DNA of 64,000 nucleotides, taken from Voacanga thouarsii. Lineage: Eukaryota > Streptophyta > Magnoliopsida > Gentianales > Apocynaceae. The first letter of the stretch is position 1. Every line of letters starts with the position of its first letter. Below the pieces are notes generated by a model. That model did not search any database. It was not told the DNA's origin and saw nothing but the letters and a program-made list of their open reading frames with translations. This document shows positions 1 to 11,915 of this stretch, piece after piece. The stretch is taken from positions 1,426,001 to 1,490,000 of the forward strand of contig JANUWF010001272.1 of NCBI GenBank assembly GCA_026120185.1, given 5' to 3'. The position numbers and the translations under genes were made by a program.

Positions 1-60
1 CACGATGAAGCCGTCCTAAAAAACATCGACGCCTGTAAACAGCTTTCCTAGATCACTTAT
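1..60 (+). pseudogene. CCT8: CCT8-like (TCP-1 theta) exon 1, 5' part, cut by retrotransposon
   Basis: Frame 1 reads HDEAVLKNIDACKQLS, a stop (TAG), then ITY. This matches the N-terminal region of plant CCT8, the theta subunit of the cytosolic TCP-1/CCT chaperonin that folds actin, tubulin and other proteins. The intact family has STIT-R-T-SLGPNG here. The exon is cut after the codons for I-T by gypsy element A and resumes at 20190 in the same frame, with R-S-S-L-G-P-S. The TAG where Thr is expected and the inserted 20 kb element show that this copy is a pseudogene or gene fragment. Upstream exon sequence lies outside the window. The identification rests on recall of the conserved CCT8 N-terminus. 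It is supported by the matching continuation and exon 2 on the far side of the element. Confidence 0.8.
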
Positions 61-1784
61 TGTAACACCCCACCTTTTTACTTTCAATTGGTTACTATTT
101 GTAATAGGATGAAAATTTTTATTGATGTCCAGAACTAAAGTTGAATGATGTAATGAGACGAATACTTTGATGAAATAAAATTTTGTCGAGACCATGATGT
201 AATTATTAGATTTGTTCCACCCATACCCTAAAGTATCAGAAGGTTATTATTATTAAAAAAAATAGGAATTTTAGGGTACTCTGAAAAGAGAAATTGATCA
301 GTGCGATAAAACACATGTTTTGGTGTGAATATATGCTACCCGGTGTATCGGGGGCATTTTCGTCATTTTGACCGCGCCTATGACTTTGACAGCAAATTTG
401 ACCAAGTAGAGAAGGAATTGAAGAATTTAAGTGTTACCAATGGATTTAGTGGAATTTTTGGAAGTAAATGGTGAAATAAAATATTTTCCCGTTACGGACC
501 CGATTTTGGTCATTTCTGAAGAAAATAGGAAATGCGCTTGAAAATGTGATGTGTGGCTTCTTGTGATTGGTGGCTAATGACAAGTGTCAAATAATAAGAG
601 GATGCTTGAAATATTCACACATGCAAGACATCTTAAATAAGCTTTGCAAAATAATTAAGAAAAATGCGAAAAAATGAGATTGCAACACGTGTAAAGTAGC
701 CACCATTCATTTAATTGAGAAAAAACCGATTGGTCATTATTTTGAGCAAGAATGGTGGTGGATTTAGGGGAGAAACTGGCTAAGACCATAAAAGAAGAAG
801 GAAGGAAGAAATAAGGAAGGAAAGGAAAAGAAAAATCAAGGAAAAAATAGAAAAAGTGAGAGAAAGAAAAAGTGTGTGTATTTCTTGGTGTGTTCTTGGT
901 GTGGTTGGAGCATGATCAAGCCAAAACATCCTATACACATGGTAAAGTCCTATTCTTCAAGAATTAAAGTTGTAGATTTCATTATGGTGATCTTTTTTAT
1001 ATGAATTATAACACGAAAACATGAGATTTATGATGATTAAAATGATTATTGTGTACTGTGAGACTTTGTGTGTGCAAGTGTGTGTACTGATTGGATGAAG
1101 GATTCATAGGCTATATTTTTTATGGTGAATAAGGGTATTTGAATGGTGATTTAAAAGGTGGTTCATGATTGAGAAGAAAGATGGTAGAGTTGGGAAAAAA
1201 ACAGGGTTAATGTTAAAGAAAATGGATTATGATTATTTTTAAACGTCGATGTTAATTGTATGCTATTTGCATAAGAACTTAGTGAGTTTCTTGAACTTGT
1301 AAACCAGAAGAATTAAGGTATTTTGAAGGGAAATGAAGTGGACTAAGGGTTATATAGGTGCTATGAATCAAGAAGCACAAGTAGGTAAACTTGTTTTGTG
1401 AAAATGGATTAAAAACCAGAAAACTACTAGGGCTGTTTTTTCCCAGTAATGCATCATGGGGAGTAGAACACTAAAAAAGGCTAACTAAAAAATAATTTTA
1501 AGAGTCTTGTGGTCATTTTGGTATATCGTACAGCAAAATCGGAGTTGTGGATTGAAAGTTATCTCCAAAACTAAATTATGTGTCAAAACAGCAAAATTTC
1601 AGAAATTTGCTTAGAACATGGACGAATTTAAGGAGGATTAATTGTGTGATTTTTGATGAAATAATTGGGGAAATATGAAGTGAATCCTTTTTTTTATGAA
1701 GGGAGGAAGTATGTGGAAAAAGGAAAAAGAAAGAATCGAAAAAACGACGAAAAAATGACGTGAACGAAGGTTGAGCGTTTTCCT

Positions 1785-1862
1785 TAACCGTCAGCCCCAT
1801 CGGCTAAACGTCGGTTGGATGTCGGGCACATCGGTTGGATGTCAACCAACCGTTGGTTGTTT
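1785..1862 (+). repeat. Short CGTCGG/TCGGCTAA repeats in LTR A
   Basis: A GC-richer block of overlapping short units of the form CCGTCGGCTAAC / ATCGGTTGGATGTC. The matching block in the 3' LTR (about 18065-18150) has a different number and order of units. This indicates replication slippage after insertion. No coding or regulatory role is evident. Confidence 0.6.
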
Positions 1863-2214
1863 TTTGGCTGAATGCGAATTGACCTGAAAATAATATTTGG
1901 TGTAGATTTAGCGGTAAATGGCTAACGGAGAGTCGAAAACCGTAGAAACGGTGACTAAACTTCCGTGAATGGGAAGAGTACTTAGGACACGAGGTAATCC
2001 CTTAGATTTCTAAAACTCTTTTTAAAGCTAGTGTGCTTTGTTTTTCCATGAAATGCTATGTTATATACTGTTTTGGAAATCCCTGAACATGTTTAAGGTT
2101 TATTTGAGTAAGATTTGTTTTTATGTTATTTCGGGCTTGAATGAATTTCATGATTAGCTTGCAAACCATGACAGATGATTAAAATATGGTTTTGTGAATT
2201 TAGTCATTTTTAGA

Positions 2215-2650
2215 TTAACTGCATGGGATTTTCAAAAAAAACGGTAATTTTTAGAATCGAGTATTTGTAAATTGACCAGAATGCCCTTATTGAACATTTT
2301 ATGGAAATGTGTTTGGAAACTTTGAATTTAATTCTCTTTTTGGAATAGAATTCTGGATTTTTTGAAATGAGTTCCTTTTGGAATCGGGTATTTGGAAAAT
2401 GATCCAAATGACCTTATTAGAATGTTTTATGAAAACTTTTGGAACTCGGGTACTCTGTAAATGACCGAAATATCCTTATTGAAACTCTTGTGAATATTTT
2501 TCAAATCGGGTAAGGATAAAATGACCTGAATACCCTCAGAAAGTCTTTTGGAATTGGGCATGGATAAACTGACTCGAATACCCTTGGAAAAGGACTATTG
2601 TGATCGAGTACCGGAAAAATGGTCTGAATACTCTTAAAACATGTTTTGAT
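2215..2650 (+). repeat. Degenerate ~50-62 bp minisatellite in LTR A
   Basis: At least six diverged units sharing a core like TCGGGTA-n-TAAAATGACC-n-GAATACCCTT, starting near 2254, 2382, 2443, 2503, 2552 and 2601. The same array is present in the 3' LTR at about 18470-18890, so it predates insertion. Confidence 0.65.
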
Positions 2651-3805
2651 GTGTGAATAAAACTCTTTATCTAGTTTCAACATAATTTTGGAAAATAATC
2701 TCTTGTGATGAGATTGACTTTTGGAAAACGACTTTTGATCGCTAAAATTATTTTATTGGCCTGATATGCCTATGTAATGAATTGATTAGTACTGCAGAGC
2801 CTTTGTGAATGATGATTTGACTTGCGAGTCAATGGGATCAAATTCTAGAAAATGTGATTTTACCCCCAAAAATATTTTGATTTGAAATCTTGTGGGATCA
2901 GATAATCTTCTAGCCTGATTAGTCAGACGGGATTAGTATTGTTAACGTTGAGTACTCAGTAAGGACTTTGATCTTTGTACTAGCCTACATTGGAGTTAGA
3001 TGACCTTAGCAACCTGGTCTAGTTCTAGGGATTGTCTTGCTCCAAATGGGTTGACAAGACCTTGAGATGAGTCGTCCTGGCAAGCCGTTTACCACCTGGT
3101 AATTGCCACGTCTACAGGCGCTTCTTATTTTGAGTCATTCACTGGATGTCGGGTGGGGACACTCGGTGCGTTTGACTCCTTGCCGCCTTCATGGTGATTG
3201 ATGTCAGGATTGGGACTCCTGGCTTATGGTGGCAAGTAAAATATTGTGTGCTGTGGTACACTAGGTATGCTGCAGTGTACTTGAGCAGAAGTAAGCTGCG
3301 GTGTACTTATTTCGGTGATGCACGGTTGAGTTCTGAAGGTTGCAATCATAGTACAATAATACGTGGTGCTGAAGGCAAGGACTGTGGGACTTGCATACAA
3401 GCCTACCTTCTGTTGGAGAAGTGCATGTGGTTTGAAACTAGGGCAATGATTTGAAATTTAAAATAAAGTTTTCCAAAACTGATTGCATTCTCAATAAACT
3501 TTTCTTTAAAGAGTTTTGGAATTGTTTCCAGTGAACAAATGATACGCTATTCCACAAAATTTTTACGTAATCTATTCTTTCATAAAGCACTACCACACAT
3601 GAGACTCACTGGGTGACTCGTCACTCACACGTGTCTTTTATCTTATCTTTTTGTAGGATCCAGAGTAGAGCAAACCTACGGATAGAAGGACGATACCACA
3701 GAGTTAGCGGTTTAGGTCTGGACAACTTTCTTTTTAATCATGTACTATATTCTATTATAGATAGAGATAGCTTGTATGAGATCCTCTGATATATGTATAT
3801 GTGTG

Positions 3806-5534
3806 TGTTGGGTATCTCAGGCTCGTATCGTATACGGCGCAACAGAAAATAAAACGAGATACCCTCTCAAGACCCGTCTATGTGTGAAAAATAAGACATA
3901 AAGAGACTAAAGGTAACAGCTTTTACCTTTAGGTGATCGTCTGAAGAACAAAAAAAAAAAAAAATTATTCAAGTTGAGGCACGATCCAGTAATCCTCATG
4001 ATCAACCTCCACGTGAATTGAACGTTTAACCACTATAATTACAGTGTGTGATTATCTCTAACAGTAATCTGTACAGAGGGTACACTCAAGCTCCAAAATT
4101 TCCTATGCTAGCAGAAAAAGATGGCGGCTAGGGTTCGTTGATCAAGATCAAATCGAGAGAGATAGAGAGAAGAGAGAATGTCCGTGGTTGTTGTTTTGTG
4201 TGTTGTTTAGCTGGGGTTTTTTGTGTGTTACATATACTATATATTACATGAAATTTCCCTCCCAAAACTGAGAATTCTAATCCTATTAGAATTCCCAAAT
4301 TGTAATTGGAAATATCAAATTTTTACAATTACAACTTGGACCACAAATTATAACTAATTATAATTTGTCCATAACAACTTCTCTTTCTTTCAATCAACTC
4401 CACAATGTTATCAAATAACATCTTGAGTATATAATTCTCTATTGTGTGTGACCTATTAGGTTTCCCAGTCAATTGGTAGCAAACATAAATTAATCCAAAC
4501 GTCTTTGAGATTAATAATCCATAATTAATTAGAATTAATCCTATTAATTCTAATCAACATTGGTTTGTTAATTCATCAATTAATAAACCCATATTCCCAT
4601 ATCATGAGCGGTATCTAGCAACACGTCAAGACCACCCAAGAGTCCAAGAAGTCAAGTGGCTTGACATGAACCCTTCAATAACAAATTTTAGTACAATTAA
4701 TTTCTTTCACCATACAATATCTCATTTGGTTTGGTGTATGAAATTAGTGCCAACTCCCTCCAAAAATAATTCTAGCCCGAATACAATAGTACTTGTATCA
4801 GGAATCCACTATTCTAGATATGTATCAATTGGAACTGTTTCTAATACATAATTGCCTTAGCTAAGGACTTTTCGAGTAGTAATTCTTACAAGTGGCTGTG
4901 AGATATTCGCCCCTACTATTAGGAGTAGTGAATCATTTATTGACTCTCTCAACTACTTTCGTTTATCTCACAATGTACCCAATATCCATTCCATATGCAG
5001 CCCTCAATCAAGCTCCGGAGATTGGAATCAAAGTACAAAGCTTAGCAAACAAAGTACCTTGAAGACCTCAAGTCTAATGATACTTGAACGTTTGCTATAT
5101 TAAGATTATATCACTGGCACTAAATAGTTATCTATGTGATTATCTCAAAGTTAGGTCATCCAATGAACTTATTCCATTAACAAGCATCCATGTGTTAACT
5201 TTGGGTATCTTAATACTCACGGTTATGAGAACCACCGCCAGATCAAAGCAGGAAGTCTAACACATGCTAGTCTTAACGCATTAATAATGTCCTGCCTCAT
5301 TAATACTATGACTAGGGACTATTTAAGTACTAACACCATCTAGTGTAGTGGGAATCTCATATCATGATCTCTATCATGATTTCCTTAACACAGTGTTGTA
5401 CTAGGGACTTTATCGAACAGTTATATTACTTAAAAGTAAACAAAAGAAACTGTAAGATAAATAATGTATTTTATTAAAATAAAATGTATCATATACAATG
5501 TACAAGTGATTACCTCTAGGGCACAACACCAACA
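3806..5534 (-). repeat. Copia solo LTR (family C1) nested in LTR A
   Basis: A 1729-base insertion starting TGTTGGGTATC and ending CACCAACA. It is flanked by the perfect 5-bp duplication GTGTG (3801-3805 and 5535-5539). The uninterrupted site is visible in the 3' LTR near 20035-20042. There is no internal region, so this is a solo LTR left by LTR-LTR recombination. Related copies lie at 22007, 24229, 47811 and 58001. The copy attached to the minus-strand copia coding region at 25.9-30 kb shows that the sense strand of this LTR is minus here. Confidence 0.95.
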
Positions 5535-5602
5535 GTGTGGCCATCAGTGTGGGATATTGTTGACTCTGGACTTTATATATGTATTTACTCTGTTGTTTTT
5601 AT

Positions 5603-5688
5603 TATAAAGACCCCTTGTCCGGGAAACTAGATGGAGCGACAGCCAGTGTTGATATGCTTAGTTTGTTGTTTTTAGTATGAGTGTTACA
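5603..5688 (+). promoter_or_regulatory. TATA-like motif and conserved LTR end of element A
   Basis: TATAAAGA at 5603-5610 followed by CCCCTTGTCC lies 78 bases before the LTR end. The same block occurs at the same distance in the 3' LTR (20103), and at 63-64 bases from the ends of the family-B LTRs at 42918, 57278 and, reversed, 6813-6820. Conservation between two LTR families suggests the core promoter. This role is inferred. Confidence 0.5.
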
Positions 5689-5690
5689 AT

Positions 5691-5702
5691 TGGTATCAGA
5701 GC
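5691..5702 (+). other. Primer-binding site of element A
   Basis: TGGTATCAGAGC begins two bases after the 5' LTR. It is the standard sequence complementary to the 3' end of plant initiator-methionine tRNA, used to prime minus-strand cDNA synthesis. It fixes the LTR/internal boundary. Confidence 0.95.
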
Positions 5703-5763
5703 CTAGTTTTATAGAACTGTGGTATCGTTATAGGAATTGATAGAACCTTTTTAATGTGTAGGC

Positions 5764-6432
5764 ATGGTGGATAGGACTGATCAGGGCAAGCACCCAATAG
5801 TCGAGCGCAGTAATGAAGGAAAGAAATAGATAGGTGAAAGCTCGAGTCTGAAGAAATAGGGAAAGACCAAGAAGATCTTCCGAGTAGGTGTGCCGGGATA
5901 TTTTCTTACGATAGGACCTAGACCTGGCCGCCGTCATGCACCCTGTCTCTTCGGGAGTAGGTGTCATCTAGAGGTACCCATTATTACTCTATTTGCATGA
6001 GACCATAGTGTGGAAGAGGCGTCTATTCCTGAGAGGACATCATCACCACATGAGGAGGGTTGCGATTCTGATGAGATTGATGATGGTGATGAGCCGCGCC
6101 ATTAGGACGATGATGATGAGGAGGAGGATAGTATTCCTAATGGTGTAGTGTTATCTGAGGATGATAAGGAGGTGTTTGGTGGGGTTGTACCCAGGGTACT
6201 TGAGGAGGAGATACTGGAATTAGAAGTTGTTGATGCGGGAGAGGACCAAGAGATACCTGAGGTAGAGGCGCCTATAGCTAAGAAGCCTAAGGAGGATTTA
6301 GAGATAGACCCAGCGCTATTGGTTTAGTTGCAGCCATATGCGGACGGAAATGATGAGGTTGATACAGCGGAGTCTTATACAATCTCGACTGATTTAGGAC
6401 CTCCCGTATTAAATAGTGAGAATGATGAGTAG
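5764..6432 (+). pseudogene. Acidic reading frame between PBS and gag (decayed)
   Basis: From the ATG at 5764 a single frame runs about 222 codons to TAG at 6430. It is broken internally only by stops (TAG near 5827, 5860, 6103 and 6328; TGA near 5998) and shows no frameshift. The N-terminal third is basic and polar (GKTKKIFR, GPRPGRR). The middle and end are strongly acidic, with a DDDDEEED run and segments such as EEEILELE. The persistence of one frame with protein-like composition suggests a former coding region lying upstream of gag, which starts at 6641. I do not recognise a family. It could be an extra N-terminal Gag segment or a separate accessory protein of this retrotransposon lineage, and no function can be assigned. 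Confidence 0.5.
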
Positions 6433-6640
6433 GAGGGTGAGATGTATGTATATATAGTATGATTTTTACAGTTCGGCTGGTGTATATGACTGTGTGCCTG
6501 GCACACAAATTTTTTACTGATTTTGTGATAAATGAGAAAGAACATGTGTTATGTTTTGCTAATTGCCCTATACCTATTTTATGGTTGCTTTTAAGCTATG
6601 TTACATTTGTTATACCAGTAAAATCTTACGAACTGTATAG

Positions 6641-6748
6641 ATGCCTTCTAAATGGACCTCTAGACGATCATCGTGAGTTACTCGAAATAACCCTAAACCA
6701 ATGGTGGAGGAACCACTGGTGGAAGGTCCCCACCTTACAACCTTAGAC
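6641..6748 (+). pseudogene. Gag of element A, N-terminal part
   Basis: A frame starting MPSKW at 6641 runs, with one stop, into PMVEEPLVEGP and TTLD, where the minus-strand solo LTR is inserted (TAGAC duplication). Across the insertion it continues at 11024 with HAMF and TFQKVADTIQ. Gag forms the retrotransposon particle. The start is chosen because it is the first ATG in the frame that joins the downstream capsid-like part. Confidence 0.6.
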
Positions 6749-7257
6749 TGTAACACCCTACTACTTAGGCCCGACAGGGCCGGGGATGTCGCCTCGTCTA
6801 AAAGACAAGGGGTCTTTATAACTAGGTCACACAAAAGAAAATAAAAGTAATACCTTGAAATTGAACTTGTTACAACCCAAAAATACATGAACAAATCCAA
6901 AATAAATTATTCGCTACCATCTCTCAAAACAACACATAAGAAAAATAACAAAAAGTCTTCAAAGCATGGGCAACAAATCTAGTTATTCATCTCCACAGCA
7001 GGATCGACCTGAAAACATGGCATAAAAGGTGGTGAGATAAAAATCTCAGTAAGTCCGTGTGTGCTTTGAGTATTCAGTGAAAACAGTTCGTGGATGCAAA
7101 ATGTGAAAACTTTATAAGAGAAATATTGGCAAGCAATAAACATTAGTAAAAAACAAGAGTGGTGTTTTCGGCTTTTCCAGCCATACATAATTTTTAAGAT
7201 CAACCACTCAAAAGAAAGGATTATGGGTTACCACACGCTGGGCCCCATAACCGGATG

Positions 7258-7320
7258 GTCAGTATGCCACACTTTTGTGCACACTACCGGTCAGAATGCC
7301 GACACTTTGTGCAGACTGAC
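7258..7320 (-). repeat. Two-copy 31-base tandem repeat in LTR
   Basis: Two adjacent units share GGTCAG-n-ATGCC-n-CACTTTGTGCA. The corresponding place in the LTR at 37215-42989 has about one unit (near 42456-42490). In the LTR at 52681-57348 there is a different two-copy repeat (56677-56768), so this is a hot spot for local duplication. Confidence 0.6.
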
Positions 7321-9087
7321 AAAAGGTAGGTGATCGGTCTACCGGGCAAGATGCTCCTCCTTCTCTATACCCAAACAATAACCGGGTGTCCATTCCAGCA
7401 AAACACAGTCACTTGACTGAAATAAAATTGCTTGCTCGGACCGGCATGACTAAGTAGTACTGACGTTTCTCTAAGTTGAGTTTTATCTTCTAGAGGTGGC
7501 CTCCTGCCAGAAGACTCATTCTTGCTCTTCAAAACTAGTACTACTAGCCTACCCTTATTGAGTACTCGATGATAATTGTCCCACTTGGGAGAAAACTGGT
7601 AAAACATAGCTTTACTTGAAAATGGCAATCAAGGGTTTCTAAAGTCCATGCCAAAATCAGTTTTAGAAATAGTTCAGTGTTTGAGTAAAACTGCTTTAAA
7701 AATTTTCAAATAATTGGTTTGATTGAATCAAGAAAAGAAACAGTCCTTAATTGCCTTTACCAAATTAGTATTCACATACTTCGTGTTTAGCTTGCCATGG
7801 TAACCTTTTACAGCAAACGAGTTTTATGCAGGAGCTTACCTGATCCTTTGCTTGCTCAAATTCAAAAGTCTTCCAAGGCTGACCTAACCCTGCCTGGGGT
7901 AAACACAAGACATAAGGTTACACTCGGGCTATACTTGCCTTACATAAATAATTTCTTAGCTCAACTAGTTACAACCATGACTAGCCATGACCCTAATGTC
8001 CTAAGCTTTAAGGCTAGGTAATAAAGAATTTTATAAAATAAGTTTTAGTTGATAAGTTAAACGAACTTGGGGTTCTAAAATAATTGCTAATAAATTATAG
8101 ACCCAATTAATAATTCTTGAGTGTTATTTTTAATAAATAAACTAAGGTTTGAATAATAAGTCCTAAATAGTACTAATAAATGGTGATTTAAAAATAGCTT
8201 TATTATAAATAAATATTTAATTACAAATAACCTTTAATTAATTTTTAAATAGATAATAAATAATTAGTAATAAATAAAATTAATAATGAATGAATTATTT
8301 TAAATTTTAATTAATAAATAACAAATAGATTCTAATAATATTTTATTTATTGTAAAGGATTTATTACTATATATATTATTTTTAATAAAAGATCTCATTT
8401 ATTTGATAAAGAAAATATGAATATTTTAATTAATAAACCACTCCAAATCTCCCTAGAGTTTCGAATTTTATAGGGAAAATATAGCTGCATTCTATTTAAG
8501 GTAATAAAATTTGTTAATAAAAATAATCTAGCCTTAACAAGAAAATACTTTTTCACCATGATTTTCCTACTGCTAGAAAGGATTCATGAACACCTTCTCC
8601 ATCATCAAACAATATGTTAATCTATTCATGAACATACACTTGAACTATGTCATACCATCACGTGGCCAAAATCCTACTAAGCATAATCATCAATCATGGT
8701 TTCCATGGAAAAATAAGAACATAAAAGCCTAATCACCTTGGGTGTCATAATATCTAATCATGCTTCAAACATCCATAAAATTCATTAAGCATGAAGAACA
8801 TACATTGATTCGAACGGAAATCACATATAGCCTAGTCATATACAACAATCATCATGTCATAACTCCATTCCCCTTAATCCACATGCATATACTCAATCCC
8901 TTATCCATATTTCATTCTTCCTATCAGTATCTAAGAGACATAAATACTGAATTAAAAGAAGGATTAAAGGAGAATACTTGATTTGATGAACACTTCGATG
9001 AAGAATTAAGAAGGTCCACGCGATTGAGAGCCTTGAATGATCCAACGGGAAAACGGCCATGGTTGATGGTTGATCAACCATTTCGGT

Positions 9088-9091
<4 letters not shown>

Positions 9092-9135
<44 letters not shown>
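9092..9135 (-). repeat. (GA)n microsatellite in family-B LTR
   Basis: About 22 GA units, which read as (CT)n in the LTR sense direction, roughly 1.9 kb from the LTR start. The same microsatellite occurs at the equivalent place in the LTRs at 39150-39208 and 54622-54671, so it belongs to the LTR family and is not a chance expansion. Confidence 0.9.
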
Positions 9136-9140
<5 letters not shown>

Positions 9141-10711
9141 GAATAGTACAATCGAATGGAAGAAGATGATCAAGAAGGTTGTTCTTGACTTACCTTGTTG
9201 ATGTTCTTGAGACCTTCAAAGAAAAGCTAATTTTGATCCGTTCGAAAATTCTTGTTTGCGAGATTTTGTGTTATAAATACCAAAAATGAAGTTTAGAGAT
9301 TAAATGGAAGTGATTTGGAGTATTTGAGAGTGATTGGAGGTGTTTAGAGTAGGGTTAGGCTTGAAGAAGGTTAGTGCATGTTCTTGGTGTTCTAGGTGAA
9401 AATAGAGAGAATTGGGAAGAAGTGCTGCGTGAATTTTGGTAGAGGGCTGGCCGAATGGTATGGAGTGAATGAGGGTTTCAATTTTCAGCAAGAAGGAGAG
9501 AGAATGATCAGATTTTTTTTGAAATTTAAATGGAGGAAATGGTGGAGATGTTTAAGGTAAGAGGTTAGCTATGGTGTTTGATCAAGAGAGGTTTCTATGG
9601 TCTTCAATGGTGCCGGCTGAACATGGTGCTGAATTGATTGAAGGTTAATGTTGCTCCAAGGCTGGCCGAAATTCAGTCTTAAATGGCAGAGGAAATTCTG
9701 GTTTATTTGCCTAACACAAGAGTGATTTTAATGGAGTAAAATGCTGAAATTATTTGAAGTTCAAAAAGAGTTTGAATGGAGTGATCTTAGGAGTGTTTTG
9801 TGGTGTGGCTATGGAGCTCATATGCTCAAGGTAAGTGTGGGGTTAATGGTGTTTAGTCTACAGCTGAGCAAGGTTCAATTTTACAGAGGTTGAAGGTGAT
9901 TTTCGGCCTAGGTTAGAAGGAAGCAAAGCTGGAAAATTCTGGTTTCATGCTTCAAGAGTTTCGAAGGCTGTGCAGAATTTATGTGCAGAATTTCTGCACA
10001 CCTTCAACCCAATTTGCAGCTGACTCTTGAGGGAGTTTGAAGGTCTTTCTAAAGTGGTTTTCCAGCCTTAATGCTGGAGAAATATTGAGGAGTTTTGCTG
10101 GCTTGAAGATGAATCAAAATAGCTTCTTTTACTTGGTTGAAAGCTGCAAAAATGACCAGAATTTTTTCCTGGTTTTGTGCAGTCCGAAAATTACACAGAT
10201 TTTCCAGCCTTCAAGCCACATAAAATGATCATTTTTCTGGTAGAAAATGAGTGGGTTTACTGGCTGAATTTTCAAAGAAAAACGGTCTGCAAATATTCTG
10301 GAAAATTTCCAGATTTTCTTTTACTAGAAGATGAACAACATGAAGGTGAGTTTGAAGGTGCTATCATGGTGATTGATTTTCTCTTGGATACCCTTCCTAT
10401 TTCTCCTCCTACTTTCGGCTAACTTCCCAACCTCCAAAGCTGATTTTCGAAATTCAAGGTGGAGGAGTTATCACAGATTTTTTTTGGAATTTAAAATAAA
10501 GGATTTAATGGTTTTGAATTATAAAGATGTTAGGACAAGCTAGTGGTAATAAAAAGGACAAGAATTCTTCTAGAATTCTTTTTAGGACATGAGGATAAGA
10601 TTAGGACATTCTCTTCATGTCTCCCCTAAGACAACATTCCTATTTCCATGAAATGCAAGAAAACAAAAATTCAAACTTAGCTAAGATAATCATGACAAAA
10701 GCTTAAATGAT

Positions 10712-10767
10712 GGGATTTGAACTCATGACCTTAGAAATTAATTCACAAAGCTCTAACCACTTAACCA
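10712..10767 (-). other. tRNA-like module (B box 10712-10724, A box 10750-10767) in family-B LTR
   Basis: On the minus strand TGGTTAAGTGGTTAGAGC matches a tRNA D-arm/A box. GAGTTCAAATCCC follows 25 bases later and matches a T-arm/B box, spaced as in a tRNA. The A box begins 251 bases from the LTR 5' end. The same module sits at 251-254 bases in the three other family-B LTRs. It is best read as a tRNA-derived segment fixed in the LTR and not a functional tRNA gene, because the acceptor stem is not evident. Confidence 0.7.
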
Positions 10768-11023
10768 TACTAACTCTTGTTGTTATTTTCTCACCCATTT
10801 TTTCTTCCTATTTAATCCTCAAGCTTTCTTCCTATTTTGACCTCAAGCAAAATTACCATTTTACCCTTCCTAATCGATAAACATAACTAAGCATTTTAAC
10901 CTATAATCCACAACTCTAAAGCACATAGAATCATTTAAAACATATACATTCTTGCAAAATAATATGATATGCATCCCGACCCCCTTACTCTAAGGTTGGC
11001 TTTAGGTGGGGTTTCACATAGAC

Positions 11024-11880
11024 CACGCTATGTTTTAGACCTTCCAAAAGGTGGCCGACACGATTCAATAACTGACTGAGAATGCTAGGGTAAATGGGAG
11101 TATGAGTAAGGAAAGTCAGCAATGTGAAGTTGAGTTAGATCGAGCCCTTGAGCGCTTTTTGAAATTTTACCCTCCACAATTTCAAAGGTGACCTGATTCA
11201 AAACAGAAGGTTGAAAAATTAGATTGAACAAATGAAAAAGATATTTGCAGCATTGAACTATTCGGAGTAAAGGAAGGTACAGTTTGCTACATTCCAGTTG
11301 AAAGGACTTGTCTAAGATTGGTGGGCAATAGAGATGAATCAACAAGAATGGGAGTGGACAGATTTTAAGGTCAGATTTAAGAAGAAATTTATTCCTATTT
11401 GGGTGGTAGAGAAGAAGAAGGATAAAATTCAAGCTTTTTGGCAAGGATGTTGTACGGTGGGGTAATACGTCGCTGAATTCACTATACTATTAAAATATTG
11501 CCTACTCTTAGTCCATTCAGAAGTAGACTGGGTTTGACATTTTGTGAAGGGTTTACGGCCAGAGTTGAAAAGAGTATTAGCAATTATGGCTCCTACCAGT
11601 TATAACGCTACAGTAGAAATGGCTTTTAGAATAGAAATGGCTGATATTAAACAAGCAGGCAGGAGGAACCGAGATGGATTTTGTGGTATAAGTCAGAGAA
11701 GACCAAGAGGGTCCTGATGGTCGAGGAAAAGGAATATGCGAATGAGGGGAGGCCTGACTATCCCGATGGGAGGACTGCCCTCGTTTAAATGCTTCAATTG
11801 TGAGGAAATGGAGCATAAGATTTTAAATTGCCCTCACCCACGAAGGATAGGAGGATGGAGCTGTACTGGAGTTAACAGCC
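11024..11880 (+). pseudogene. Gag of element A, capsid and zinc-knuckle part
   Basis: Continuation of gag after the nested LTR. The conserved retrotransposon Gag stretch includes LDRALERFLKFYPPQF near 11140-11180, followed by frameshifted capsid sequence. A CCHC zinc knuckle at 11790-11831 reads CFNCEEMEHKILNC, with the spacing C-x2-C-x4-H-x4-C that binds nucleic acid in the particle. Several stops and frame changes interrupt it. Confidence 0.75.
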
Positions 11881-11915
11881 AAGGATAGAGGTCAAGATTT
11901 GGAAGAGAAAACCCA

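Larger units (their letters stand above)
61..5688 (+). repeat. 5' LTR of element A (interrupted)
   Basis: Begins TGTAACACCCCACC and ends GAGTGTTACA just before the PBS. It aligns with the 3' LTR at 16368-20189 along its length. Without the nested copia LTR and one target duplication it is about 3.89 kb, against 3.82 kb for the 3' copy. It is non-coding and holds a degenerate minisatellite, a short GC-richer repeat block and a TATA-like motif 78 bases from its end. Confidence 0.93.
6749..11018 (-). repeat. Gypsy family-B solo LTR (minus) nested in gag of element A
   Basis: 4270 bases. On the minus strand it starts TGTGAAACCCCACC and ends GGGTGTTACA. It is flanked by the perfect duplication TAGAC (6744-6748 and 11019-11023). 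It aligns with the LTRs at 37215-42989, 52681-57348 and 62847 onward. No internal region is present. Landmarks along it are a tRNA-like module (10712-10767), a GA microsatellite (9092-9135), a small tandem repeat (7258-7320) and a TATA/hairpin block (6813-6820). The short open frames inside it are not conserved as proteins. Confidence 0.94.

Noticed and set aside
3191..3454. An 87-codon frame starting MVIDVRIG in LTR A, also partly open in the 3' LTR at 19425-19634
   Set aside because: The two LTRs were identical when inserted, so shared frames are expected. The 3' copy has a stop, and amino-acid changes are as frequent as base changes. No sign of a protein.
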